A stretch of 45,390 nucleotides of DNA, taken from assembly GCA_018714165.1 (NCBI GenBank), contig DVNU01000015.1:1-45390 (forward strand), read 5' to 3'. Shown piece after piece: positions 1 to 7,067 of this stretch. Within the stretch, counting starts at the first letter, position 1. The number at the start of each line of letters is the position of its first letter. A program made the translations under genes and the position numbers. This DNA comes from Candidatus Coproplasma excrementipullorum (lineage in GTDB: Bacteria > Bacillota > Clostridia > Christensenellales > Borkfalkiaceae). The notes under the pieces are model-generated. The model ran no database searches, was not told the origin of the DNA, and saw only the letters and a program-made list of their open reading frames with translations.

Positions 1-90
1 TGGCTTTTATATCGATACACATTTATTATAACGCATACATTGTAAAATTTCAAGCCGCAACGGGGGATTTTGGATAAAAATTTGTAAATA

Positions 91-185
91 CCGAATGAAA
101 CGCGCCTTCGGCGCACGAAATAAATACTTGCCGCAAAGCGGAATTTCACGCAGGCTACATGCCTGCATTTCACTGCGCCGCAAAA
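91..185. repeat. Short-hairpin array joined by ATTTCAC spacers (left copy)
   Basis: Several small GC-rich inverted repeats follow one another: GCGCCTTCGGCGC (102-114), CCGCAAAGCGG (131-141) and GCAGGC/GCCTGC (150-166). They are separated by ATTTCAC at 143-149 and 167-173, with TGAAAC and CGAAAT on the left side. The same architecture recurs at 37828-38095. Bases 1-90 are AT-rich and I see no gene in them; a gene lying mostly outside the window cannot be excluded. The function is unknown. It lies just downstream of the minus-strand nitrilase-like gene, so it may end that transcript. Confidence 0.7.
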
Positions 186-848
186 TCAGTAGTCCCCCCG
201 CTCTTCACAAAAGGCCCCGCGTTCGCGCGTGCAGACTATGCGGTAGTTGTTTTTTGGCTGGGCGGCAAAGAGCGTGAACGGCGACGTGGACGTGACGATA
301 GCCCCCGCAATATCCGCAAAGTAAGCGCAGTTGCCCGCGCTCATCACAAAGGGCACGCCGTACAGGTATGCGTAGGCGCGCGCAAGCAACGGGGACATCT
401 GCCCTGCATTTTCGAGCAGGCAGAGCACAATGTTGCAGCCGCACAGCGACAGGCTCCTTATGCTTTCGGGAAAGTGCAGATCGTTTTCTATGCACAGCCC
501 CACCCTGTAGCCGCCCAGCTTATACAGCCCCAGATAGGCGCCGCTCTTGTAATTTTCGCCGTCGACGACGTGGAGCATATCGGTTATGCCAAGCAGTCTC
601 CCCCCCTCCGCCACCGCAGCCGACTTGCGCTTGAGGCCCCGGCTGTCCGTGCGGCAACCGCACACGGCGGCACAGCCCGAACGGCGGGTCAGGCGGGTCA
701 ATTGGCCCAGTTTGTCGCTTCTGCCCGACAATTCGGCGTCGTAATCAACGTCGCCGAGATAGCCGAATCCGATCAGAGCGATATCACATTCAGGCAGCGA
801 CGCGGGCATCTCCCCCGCCTGCAACCTCGGCACCACGCAAATTTTCAT
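186..848 (-). CDS. Nitrilase-superfamily-like protein lacking the catalytic triad
   Basis: The fold signature of carbon-nitrogen hydrolases is visible: GLCIENDLHFPE at residues 117-128 matches the family's IC-x-D-x-x-FPE block, followed by an R-x-L-x-x-x-G strand and an RAYAYLYGVPFVMSAGN segment like the usual RA-x-EN-x-x-x-V-x-x-N stretch. The protein is about 220 aa, shorter than the usual 260-300. The position normally held by the nucleophilic Cys is Glu121, no PE-type Glu is seen near residue 27, and the usual catalytic Lys region reads GITDMLH. It is therefore probably a catalytically dead or repurposed member. The start is chosen at 848 because the family begins there; an in-frame ATG at 905 is possible. 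No clear ribosome binding site precedes 848, but a TATAAT lies 4 nt upstream. It is divergent from the M1 peptidase gene. Confidence 0.6.
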   Translation of the reverse strand: MKICVVPRLQAGEMPASLPECDIALIGFGYLGDVDYDAELSGRSDKLGQLTRLTRRSGCAAVCGCRTDSRGLKRKSAAVAEGGRLLGITDMLHVVDGENYKSGAYLGLYKLGGYRVGLCIENDLHFPESIRSLSLCGCNIVLCLLENAGQMSPLLARAYAYLYGVPFVMSAGNCAYFADIAGAIVTSTSPFTLFAAQPKNNYRIVCTRERGAFCEERGDY

Positions 849-916
849 ACATATTATACTATTTTTACACGACAAAAAATGTTCTAACGCACGGCGGCGG
901 AACATACCTTAAAAAT

Positions 917-2359
917 ATGAAAAAGGCCATTGTGATTGTAACCGCCGCGGCGGTGTGCGCACTGAGCGCACCGCTATACGGCTGCGCGCCCGAAGGCGAA
1001 GAGACGAGCAAATACACGATAGAAGCGACATATGACGGGGGCAACAAGCTTACGGGCAGCGTTAAGCTTAGCTTTTACAACGATACAGACAACGCTTTGA
1101 ACAGCCTTAAGTTCAACCTTTGGGGCAATGCCTACCGCGAGGGCGCGCTTAGCTCCCCGATATCCGACGCGACGACTGCGCAGGCGTACTACGACGGCCG
1201 AAGCTACGGGCAAATGGAGATAGTGGGCGCAGACGGCGGCGAGTGGCAGGTGTGCGGCGATGACCGCAACATACTGGAAATCACCCTTCCTTCGGCTATA
1301 TATCCCGACGAACGCACCGAAGTGAGCATAGATTACGAGCTCACCCTGGCAAACGTAAACCACCGCACGGGCGTGGCCGAAAGAAGTGTAAACCTGGGCA
1401 ACTTTTACCCCATACTGTGCGCCTACGGGCAGTCGGGCTGGCTGGAGTACACCTACTGCCCGACGGGAGACCCGTTTGTGTCAGATGTGGCCGACTACTC
1501 GGTTGAGCTGACCATTCCGCAGGACTACACCGCCGCGGCCAGCGGCGCGCTTAAGGAGAGGACGGAGGGCAACGGCCAGGCGATATGCCGCTACGAACTG
1601 AGTTGCGCCAGGGATTTTGCCATAGTGCTTTCACGCGAGTTTGAAGTGCTGAGCTGCGACGCGGGCGGCGTGACCGTAAACTATTATTACTACGACGACG
1701 ACAGTGCGCAGGACTGCCTGGACGTCGCCGCCGAAAGCCTGGAATATTTTGCAAACACCTTCGGCGACTACCCCTACCCCACCCTTTCCGTAGTGCAGAC
1801 GGGCTTTTGCCAGGGCGGAATGGAGTACCCCGCCCTTACGATGATCTCGGACAACTGCGACCGGACGACGGCCATATATACCATAGTGCACGAAAACGCG
1901 CATCAATGGTGGTATGCGGCGGTGGGCAGCGACGGGTACGCACACAGTTGGCAGGACGAGGGCCTGGCGGAGTATTCCACCCTTATGTTCTTTGAAAACA
2001 CCCCCGAATATGGCTTTACCAAGACGGGTCTGCTGGGTTCGGCGACCAAGGCTTACCGCGCGTACTTTTCGGTATACAACCAGCTGTTCGAGGGAGCCGA
2101 CACCAAGATGGAGAGGACGCTTGACGAGTTTTCAGGCGACTATGAATATGCCAATATAGCCTACAATAAGGCGCTGTTGATGTTCGACGCCGTGCGCTCG
2201 GCCTGCGGCGACGACGGATTTTTGGCCGCGCTTAGGGAATATTTTGACGAATACACGGGCAGGATTGCCCCGCCGGAAGGGCTGATTGCCGCCTTCTGCC
2301 GCCGCGCCGACTGTGAGGGGCTGTTCGACAGCTTTTTGGAAGGAAAAGTAATAATATAA
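917..2359 (+). CDS. M1-family zinc metallopeptidase, lipoprotein
   Basis: A signal peptide ends in a lipobox, with LYGC giving lipid-modified Cys23, so the protein should be anchored on the outer face of the membrane. The family substrate-binding motif appears as GGMEY (300-304, equivalent to GAMEN). The zinc site is HENAH (325-329) with the third ligand Glu348 in WQDEGLAEY, giving the M1 spacing HExxH-18-E. The N-terminal ~220 residues form the beta-rich aminopeptidase domain. The usual C-terminal ERAP1-like domain is missing, as in short bacterial M1 lipoproteins of ~480-550 aa. It probably trims extracellular peptides. No strong ribosome binding site is visible before the ATG. A hairpin-rich repeat cluster follows directly. 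Confidence 0.88.
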   Translation: MKKAIVIVTAAAVCALSAPLYGCAPEGEETSKYTIEATYDGGNKLTGSVKLSFYNDTDNALNSLKFNLWGNAYREGALSSPISDATTAQAYYDGRSYGQMEIVGADGGEWQVCGDDRNILEITLPSAIYPDERTEVSIDYELTLANVNHRTGVAERSVNLGNFYPILCAYGQSGWLEYTYCPTGDPFVSDVADYSVELTIPQDYTAAASGALKERTEGNGQAICRYELSCARDFAIVLSREFEVLSCDAGGVTVNYYYYDDDSAQDCLDVAAESLEYFANTFGDYPYPTLSVVQTGFCQGGMEYPALTMISDNCDRTTAIYTIVHENAHQWWYAAVGSDGYAHSWQDEGLAEYSTLMFFENTPEYGFTKTGLLGSATKAYRAYFSVYNQLFEGADTKMERTLDEFSGDYEYANIAYNKALLMFDAVRSACGDDGFLAALREYFDEYTGRIAPPEGLIAAFCRRADCEGLFDSFLEGKVII

Positions 2360-2386
2360 TTAACGCAAATCTCGCCTTGGGGCGGC
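2360..2386 (+). repeat. 27-bp perfect direct repeat, copy 1
   Basis: The 27 bases starting TTAACGCAAATC at 2360-2386 recur without mismatch at 2669-2695, 309 bp away. The two copies bracket dispersed element A and its hairpin tail. This copy begins immediately after the stop codon of the M1 peptidase gene. Confidence 0.9.
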
Positions 2387-2394
2387 TTGCGATT

Positions 2395-2545
2395 TGCCGT
2401 TATCTGAGGACGCTGTCTCAAACGGCGTAAGGACAACGTCGTTTTCGGTCATCGTTCGCGCGGTGATATGCGCTCACTTATCTCACAACGCCAAACAGTG
2501 GGTGACTACTGTTTGAAGAACAGCGTTGCTCGCCCTCGCGGGCGC
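2395..2545 (+). repeat. Dispersed structured element A, copy 1
   Basis: This is one of three related copies (see 4812-4960 and 21690-21815). Shared parts in order: a hairpin with AAACGGCG / CGTCGTTT arms and a loop starting TAAGGACAA; a GGTC-x-x-CG segment; a GCGC(7-8)GCGC mini-hairpin; GCTCACT; then a two-part stem with outer arms CAACGC (2486-2491) / GCGTTG (2523-2528) and inner arms AAACAGT / ACTGTTT, with a one-sided bulge GAAGAACA. The outer arms differ from the other copies (GCAAGG / CCTTGC) yet still pair. The function is unknown. This strand is chosen because the three copies all read this way. Confidence 0.7.
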
Positions 2546-2720
2546 AATCTCAAGCGCCCTACATTTTTTAATTGCGCCCGCTTCACCTGCCGAGGCGCAA
2601 GTATGCGCAAATTGGGGCCTTTGCCTTGAAAGCGTGGTTTCAAGGCAAAACATTAATTATCCTGGAAGTTAACGCAAATCTCGCCTTGGGGCGGCGCCGT
2701 CGGCGCCGCCCCCGTTAATA
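2546..2720. repeat. Hairpin-rich tail of element A and second 27-bp direct repeat
   Basis: The tail holds GGGCGCAAT / ATTGCGCCC arms, then TTGCCTTGAA / TTTCAAGGCAA arms, then the second copy of the 27-bp direct repeat (2669-2695), which runs into a strong GGGGCGGCGCC / GGCGCCGCCCC hairpin (about 2687-2711). The last hairpin could act as a terminator, although only a short AT-rich stretch follows. I see no coding potential between 2360 and 2965. Confidence 0.6.
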
Positions 2721-2965
2721 ATGCACACTTTTTTTACATTTGGGGGAGGCAAAAATATTCAACTTTTTGTTGCCAAAAGAAATATTATGAAGTATAATAA
2801 TGTTGCCTGCGGGAAATACAGACAACAAAAACCGCGGACAAAGGTTTTTTTATGGACGCATACCCAAGTTATTATTCTGAATGCGAATAGACTGCCGCGT
2901 GACCGGACTGCACAGTGCGCGGGAGTTTTTTCGCGCACTATTTTATTTTTACGGAGAACAGCAGT

Positions 2966-3961
2966 ATGGTCAAATTTTTTGTAACGGGCGAGGATATGAA
3001 GCTCGTCCGTGCGGACAGATTCGAGAATTTGTGCTGGGTAGACATGGTCAACCCCACCGACGACGAGGTTGACGACATCGTAGAGGCGACGGGCGTTTCC
3101 GAGGACATGATTATGGCCGCGCTGGACGAAGAGGAGCCTGCGCGTACCGAGTTTGACGAGGGCAACAGTATGTTCGTCGTCGACTGCCCCATAATTGAGG
3201 AGAGCGACGGCGGCGACACCTACTCCACCCTGCCCCTTGCCATCATCTACAATAAAAATTGCATAATAACCGTCTGCCTGAAGGGCAACCCCGTTTTAAA
3301 GGACTTCATCACGGGGCGCATCAAAATTTTCTGCGACAAGCCCGTGGGGTTTATTTTAAACTTTATGTACGGCAACGCCAAGCGCTTTTTGTACTGCCTT
3401 AAGCAGATAGACCGCAAGGCCCACCGCGTGCAGACCGAGCTGGGCAGAACGCTCAAAAACGAGGAGATTTTACAGCTTTTAGAGTTGGAAAATTCGCTGG
3501 TATACTTTTCAACCTCCCTCAACGCCAACTATAAAGTGCACGAAAAGCTATCCAAGGTCGAGGCCGTGGCCACGCGCGAAGACTACCAGGACTTGTACGA
3601 CGATATGGTCATCGAGAGCAGTCAGGCCGTGGAGATGTGTAAAATTTACAAGGACATACTCTCCGTTTCGATGGACGCGTATGGTTCGGTAATCTCCAAC
3701 AACGCCAACGACACGATGAAAAAGCTGACGGTCATAACCATTCTTCTGGCCATACCCACTATGATAGCGGGATTCTGGGGAATGAATATGCCCGTGCCCT
3801 GGCAGGCGCAGGAGGGAGACACCTCCACCCTGTGGTTCTGGGTGGTGATTGGCGCAACCTTTGTGCTGACGGCCGTTGTTGCGTTTATTTTAGTAAAGTC
3901 GATGAAATTCAGGCCCGCAACAAAGCGCAGGCAGAAAAAACAGAGACGAACGAGGAAATAA
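2966..3961 (+). CDS. corA: CorA-family divalent metal ion (Mg2+) transporter
   Basis: A 331-aa protein with a long soluble N-terminal domain rich in Asp/Glu, a helical stalk, and two C-terminal membrane helices. The first helix ends in the family signature GMN (272-274, in FWGMNMPVPW), which forms the pore selectivity motif. The basic C-terminal tail is typical. It should take up Mg2+ (or Co2+/Ni2+) as a membrane pentamer. The start at 2966 is preferred over an in-frame ATG at 2915 because CGGAGA lies just upstream and the alignment to the family starts there. A hairpin with AGTGCGCG / CGCGCACT arms sits in the leader (about 2920-2945). I do not see an M-box Mg2+ riboswitch. Confidence 0.92.
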   Translation: MVKFFVTGEDMKLVRADRFENLCWVDMVNPTDDEVDDIVEATGVSEDMIMAALDEEEPARTEFDEGNSMFVVDCPIIEESDGGDTYSTLPLAIIYNKNCIITVCLKGNPVLKDFITGRIKIFCDKPVGFILNFMYGNAKRFLYCLKQIDRKAHRVQTELGRTLKNEEILQLLELENSLVYFSTSLNANYKVHEKLSKVEAVATREDYQDLYDDMVIESSQAVEMCKIYKDILSVSMDAYGSVISNNANDTMKKLTVITILLAIPTMIAGFWGMNMPVPWQAQEGDTSTLWFWVVIGATFVLTAVVAFILVKSMKFRPATKRRQKKQRRTRK

Positions 3962-3964
3962 ATT

Positions 3965-4162
3965 ATGCCCATTTTACAATATAAGTGCCCCATATGCGGC
4001 AGGGAATTTGAAGAGCTTGTTAAAAAATACGACGACGAGGTGCTGTGCCCCGACTGCAAAACCAAGGCTGAGCGCAGTTATTCGGGCTCGGTGTGGTCGG
4101 CGACGGGCAAACCCGCCAAAAAATGCAGCGGGCACTGCTCTACCTGCGGCGGTTGTAAATAA
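3965..4162 (+). CDS. FmdB-family zinc ribbon protein
   Basis: A 65-aa protein starting MPILQYKCPICGREFEEL, the classic FmdB/CxxC_CXXC_SSSS opening, followed by a second CPDC pair (Cys-x2-Cys twice) that forms a zinc ribbon. The C-terminus adds an unusual cluster of Cys residues (KCSGHCSTCGGCK), likely another metal site. It starts 3 bases after the corA stop, so it is probably co-transcribed and translationally coupled. The exact function of the family is not established; a regulatory or metal-related role is usually suggested. Confidence 0.88.
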   Translation: MPILQYKCPICGREFEELVKKYDDEVLCPDCKTKAERSYSGSVWSATGKPAKKCSGHCSTCGGCK

Positions 4163-4225
4163 AAAAGCCGATAATCGGGCCATATATGCGGCCCAATAGT
4201 ACCAAAACTAAATTTCAACAATCTT

Positions 4226-4265
4226 AACTAGCGGCGAGGCCTTTGGCCTCGCCGCTAGTTTTTTT
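4226..4265 (+). terminator. Rho-independent terminator after corA-fmdB
   Basis: 15-bp arms at 4226-4240 and 4246-4260 with a short loop, followed by a run of T. Confidence 0.9.
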
Positions 4266-4317
4266 GTGCCGCGCGGATGGCGCCCCCTCCGCGCGGCACG
4301 ATTTTTTATAACGGCAA
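4266..4317 (+). terminator. Second tandem terminator-like hairpin
   Basis: GTGCCGCGCGG / CCGCGCGGCAC arms, then GATTTTTT. It stands directly behind the first terminator and about 65 bp before the next gene. Confidence 0.7.
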
Positions 4318-4380
4318 CAAGTATATTTGCGCGTTGCAGGGGCAATAAACTTTTTTGCCGACAGGGCAAAGGAGGGAAAT

Positions 4381-4800
4381 ATGCGGGCGTTGAAGCTTGG
4401 TGCGATCATAGTTATAGCCGCCGCGGTGTGCGCCGCGGTTGTGTCCCTGCCCAAAAAGACGGCCTTCGAGTGCGGCGACACCTACACATTTTACGTCGGC
4501 CGCACCTCCTCCGACTGCAAGATAATCACCGTGGACGACAACGCTGAACTGCTCTATCTGACCTTAAAGGATGTCTGCGGCGAGGCGACAACCTTCTCCT
4601 CCCTCAACGTTGAGGCGTTTTTGAAGGACGTAAACGGCGAAGTGCTGTTCAAAGAGGAGCTTTCGGACAGCGTTAACTACTACTGCTCGGCCGACCTGCC
4701 CTACTCGGTGGAACTGTACGGGATGGAGATAAACCTGCACATCTGCGTAAAAGAGGACGGCGTGACTGTGGCCTCGCCAATCATCTTCGGAGGGTATTGA
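4381..4800 (+). CDS. Small membrane-anchored or exported protein, unknown function
   Basis: 139 aa. An N-terminal hydrophobic segment (about residues 5-23) looks like a membrane anchor or uncleaved signal, without a lipobox. The rest is a soluble, probably beta-rich domain with Cys residues at about 31, 45, 65 and 101 and again near the C-terminus. I do not recognise a family. The start at 4381 is chosen because AAGGAGGGAAAT precedes it; an upstream in-frame ATG at 4327 lacks a good ribosome binding site. Its neighbours (CorA/FmdB and a SpoIIQ-like protein) give no clear functional hint. Confidence 0.6.
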   Translation: MRALKLGAIIVIAAAVCAAVVSLPKKTAFECGDTYTFYVGRTSSDCKIITVDDNAELLYLTLKDVCGEATTFSSLNVEAFLKDVNGEVLFKEELSDSVNYYCSADLPYSVELYGMEINLHICVKEDGVTVASPIIFGGY

Positions 4801-4811
4801 ATGTAGTCGCT

Positions 4812-4960
4812 CAAGTCGTACTCGCTTTGCGTCTCGCACGGCGTAATGAAAAGCGCCGTGTTCGGTCACCGCGTCGCGCCCCTGTTGCGCTCGCTCACTT
4901 CGCAAGGCAAAACAGCACACTGTGCTGTTTTGAAAATACCTTGCTCATCGTGCGACTTGC
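4812..4960 (+). repeat. Dispersed structured element A, copy 2
   Basis: The same order of parts as copies 1 and 3. An outer closing pair is CAAGTCGTAC (4812-4821) with GTGCGACTTG (4950-4959; one G-U). Then come hairpin CACGGCG / CGCCGTG with loop starting TAATGAAAA, GCGC / GCGC mini-hairpin, GCTCACT, outer stem GCAAGG (4902-4907) / CCTTGC (4939-4944), inner stem AAAACAGCACA (4909-4919) / TGTGCTGTTTT (4921-4931) and bulge GAAAATA. Compared with copy 3, the inner stem carries a paired T-A to C-G exchange. Confidence 0.75.
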
Positions 4961-4974
4961 AGCGAGGTTGCTAT

Positions 4975-5160
4975 GGTCGTGAAATCGCTTAACGGCAGAA
5001 ATGAATTCCGCCTTGCGATTTCCGGCGCTAATTAATCGCGCGAAACTGTAGTATTCGCGCGGAAGTGCGGTTTCGCTTGCAAACGTAATAATTTTAGAAT
5101 TATTACTTAATTTCACTTGCAACGTAATTATTTGAGCGAAGAAAAATAAATTTGTTGCTG
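4975..5160. repeat. Hairpin-rich tail behind element A copy 2
   Basis: Consecutive inverted repeats: GAAATCGC / GCGATTTC (4980-5020 region), CGCGCGAA / TTCGCGCG (5037-5063 region) and GTAATAATT / AATTATTAC (5084-5106 region). There is also a repeated CTTGCAA-ACGTAAT word. No open reading frame with a ribosome binding site is seen between 4801 and 5234. Confidence 0.5.
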
Positions 5161-5234
5161 AGTGTATAAACGGTGGCGGGGCGGGCAATAAAGAGTTTGT
5201 AAGCGGCAAACGCTACATAAAAGGAGATAAAATT

Positions 5235-5876
5235 ATGAGCCAGGAAAAGAACAACAAAAAGAAATTATTGACTTACTACCTCATTCTGGGCGCGTGCATT
5301 CTGCTGATAGCCGCAGTTACGGTAACAGTTGTCTTTGCCGTGAGAAACAACGGCAATTCGTTTGAAATTGACAACGGCGGCACAACGGACGACGGCAACC
5401 AGGACGAAGACGGCGACGACGAAGACGACGATGACCAGCCCACGGACGACGTATCCTCGGCATACGAGTTTATTGCACCCGTATCGGTTATGGACGTGAT
5501 CAACGACTACACGTTCTACTATAACAAGACCCTCGACTGCTACCACTACCACACGGGACTGGATATGGCCGCAGAGGCGGGCACCGAAGTTGTGGCGTGC
5601 GTGGACGGCACTGTGGAGAGCATCAACGTCGGCGACCTGCTTGACGGAACAAAGGTTGTACTCTCTCACGCAGACGGCGTCAAGACGAGCTACTACTTTA
5701 TCGACGCTGCCGAAGGGCTTGAAGTGGGCGACACGGTTAAGCGCGGCGACGTGATAGGCACGGTTGCCGAGCCCGCGGGAAGCGAATACAAGGAGGGCGC
5801 GCACCTGCACTTTGAAGTTTCCAAAAACGGCGAGACGGTTGACCCCAACGAGTATCTGGATATTTCCGAAAAATAA
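5235..5876 (+). CDS. spoIIQ: SpoIIQ-like M23 (LytM) family peptidase
   Basis: 213 aa: a cytoplasmic basic start, one membrane helix (about 12-34), a very acidic Asp/Glu linker (about 52-70) and a C-terminal M23 domain. The zinc-site elements are present: H-x-x-x-D as HTGLD, and HLHFEV for H-x-H. The segment beginning PVSVMDVINDYTFYYNKTLD resembles SpoIIQ, the forespore membrane protein that pairs with SpoIIIAH to bridge the two membranes during engulfment. The Bacillus subtilis protein has lost zinc ligands, while clostridial versions keep them, as here. A general cell-wall endopeptidase is the alternative. AAGGAGATAAAATT precedes the ATG. No spoIIIA genes are in the window. Confidence 0.65.
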   Translation: MSQEKNNKKKLLTYYLILGACILLIAAVTVTVVFAVRNNGNSFEIDNGGTTDDGNQDEDGDDEDDDDQPTDDVSSAYEFIAPVSVMDVINDYTFYYNKTLDCYHYHTGLDMAAEAGTEVVACVDGTVESINVGDLLDGTKVVLSHADGVKTSYYFIDAAEGLEVGDTVKRGDVIGTVAEPAGSEYKEGAHLHFEVSKNGETVDPNEYLDISEK

Positions 5877-5948
5877 CGCACCATTTTGTGCTCATATGAC
5901 GGCGGCTAAAGCATATGTGCGGAGCAACGGCCTTGATGCACTTAAAGC

Positions 5949-5991
5949 GGCGGCGCGGGATTTTAGAAATCCCGCGCCGCCCTAATTTTTT
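5949..5991 (+). terminator. Rho-independent terminator after the SpoIIQ-like gene
   Basis: 15-bp arms at 5949-5963 and 5967-5981 with a 3-nt loop, followed by CTAATTTTTT. Confidence 0.88.
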
Positions 5992-6079
5992 GAAACAAAT
6001 ATATTTACAAAAATTTAACAATATTTTATACTTTTATAAATAACCCCGCTGTAATATGCCTGTATCAGAGGGGTATGCA

Positions 6080-6997
6080 ATGGGCAAAGATTTTAAACCG
6101 ATAAAATTTTTAAAAGACCCGCCCGTGTGGTTTATGCTGGCTGTGTGGGGCGCCGCCCTGCTGTTTATAGCCGCGGCCATAGCGCTGACAATTACGGCCG
6201 AAACCGACTGGTACGCATACATCTTTTATGCCCTTGCGGCAGTTTCGCTTGCGTACTCAATCTTTCTGATAGTGCGCGGAGCGCCCAAGCTCAAAGCCGC
6301 AATAGCGGCTAAGGCCAAAAAGCACGCCTTTACGGACAACATAGTCTCCAACTACAGCTTCCGCACGGTCGTTTTCTTTGTAATATCCTTTGCGATCAAT
6401 GCGGGGTTCGCCGTATTCAACGGCGTTATGGGCATCGTCACCCACTCGGTATGGTACGGCATAATGGCCTGCTACTACATATTTCTGAGCGCCCTGCGCG
6501 GCGGACTGCTGTACGGAAGCTACAGAGCAAGAAAGCTGGCCGCGGGCTACGAGGACGAGATGGCCGTGTATAAATTAAAGCTGTACAGGCTGTGCGGAAT
6601 ATCGCTGTTTGTGCTTGAACTTGCACTGGCCGCCGCAGTTACGCTGATGATACTCTCCGAGCGGCCGACGGCCTATTCGGAGATAATGGCCATAACTAGT
6701 GCGGCATACACCTTTTACAAGATAATTTTCGCCATCATAAACATACGCAAAGTAAACAGATTGCACGACCCGATGTTGCAGAGCTACCGCAACATCAACC
6801 TGACCGACGCGGCCGTCTCCCTCCTCTCACTCCAGGTGACGCTGGTGGCCGTATTTTCCGACGGGCAGATTGCCGAGATGAACACGCTAAACGCCATAAC
6901 GGGCTTTGCGGTGTGCGCGCTTACGATAGTTTTGGGCGTGCTGATGATAGTAAACGCCACAATCAGGCTGAAAAAGCTGAAGAGACAGACAGAGTAA
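6080..6997 (+). CDS. Polytopic membrane protein, unknown function
   Basis: 305 aa with about 7-8 predicted membrane segments. A short basic N-terminus (MGKDFKPIKFLKDPP) and a basic C-terminal tail (IRLKKLKRQTE) both probably face the cytoplasm. I do not recognise the family and see no transporter signature. The start at 6080 is chosen because CAGAGGGG lies 8 bases upstream; the in-frame ATG at 6056 has no such site. It is a single gene between a terminator upstream and a convergent gene downstream. Confidence 0.65.
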   Translation: MGKDFKPIKFLKDPPVWFMLAVWGAALLFIAAAIALTITAETDWYAYIFYALAAVSLAYSIFLIVRGAPKLKAAIAAKAKKHAFTDNIVSNYSFRTVVFFVISFAINAGFAVFNGVMGIVTHSVWYGIMACYYIFLSALRGGLLYGSYRARKLAAGYEDEMAVYKLKLYRLCGISLFVLELALAAAVTLMILSERPTAYSEIMAITSAAYTFYKIIFAIINIRKVNRLHDPMLQSYRNINLTDAAVSLLSLQVTLVAVFSDGQIAEMNTLNAITGFAVCALTIVLGVLMIVNATIRLKKLKRQTE

Positions 6998-7012
6998 TAT
7001 TTGATATAGATA

Positions 7013-7043
7013 GGGGCGGCCGCGCTGAAAGCGCGGCCGCCCC
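7013..7043. terminator. Bidirectional terminator hairpin between convergent genes
   Basis: 14-bp perfect arms (7013-7026 / 7030-7043) with loop GAA, between the membrane protein gene and the convergent alcohol dehydrogenase gene. It lacks a long T-run, so its strength is uncertain. Confidence 0.65.
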
Positions 7044-7067
7044 TCTTCCATTCAGTTATGCCTTACT

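Noticed and set aside
159-887. 242-residue ORF on the plus strand
   Set aside because: It is the antisense shadow of the nitrilase-like gene: low-complexity Arg/Ala/His composition, no ribosome binding site, no family pattern.
2888-2965. Mg2+-sensing M-box riboswitch before corA
   Set aside because: The leader is short and lacks the conserved M-box words; only a simple AGTGCGCG/CGCGCACT hairpin is present.
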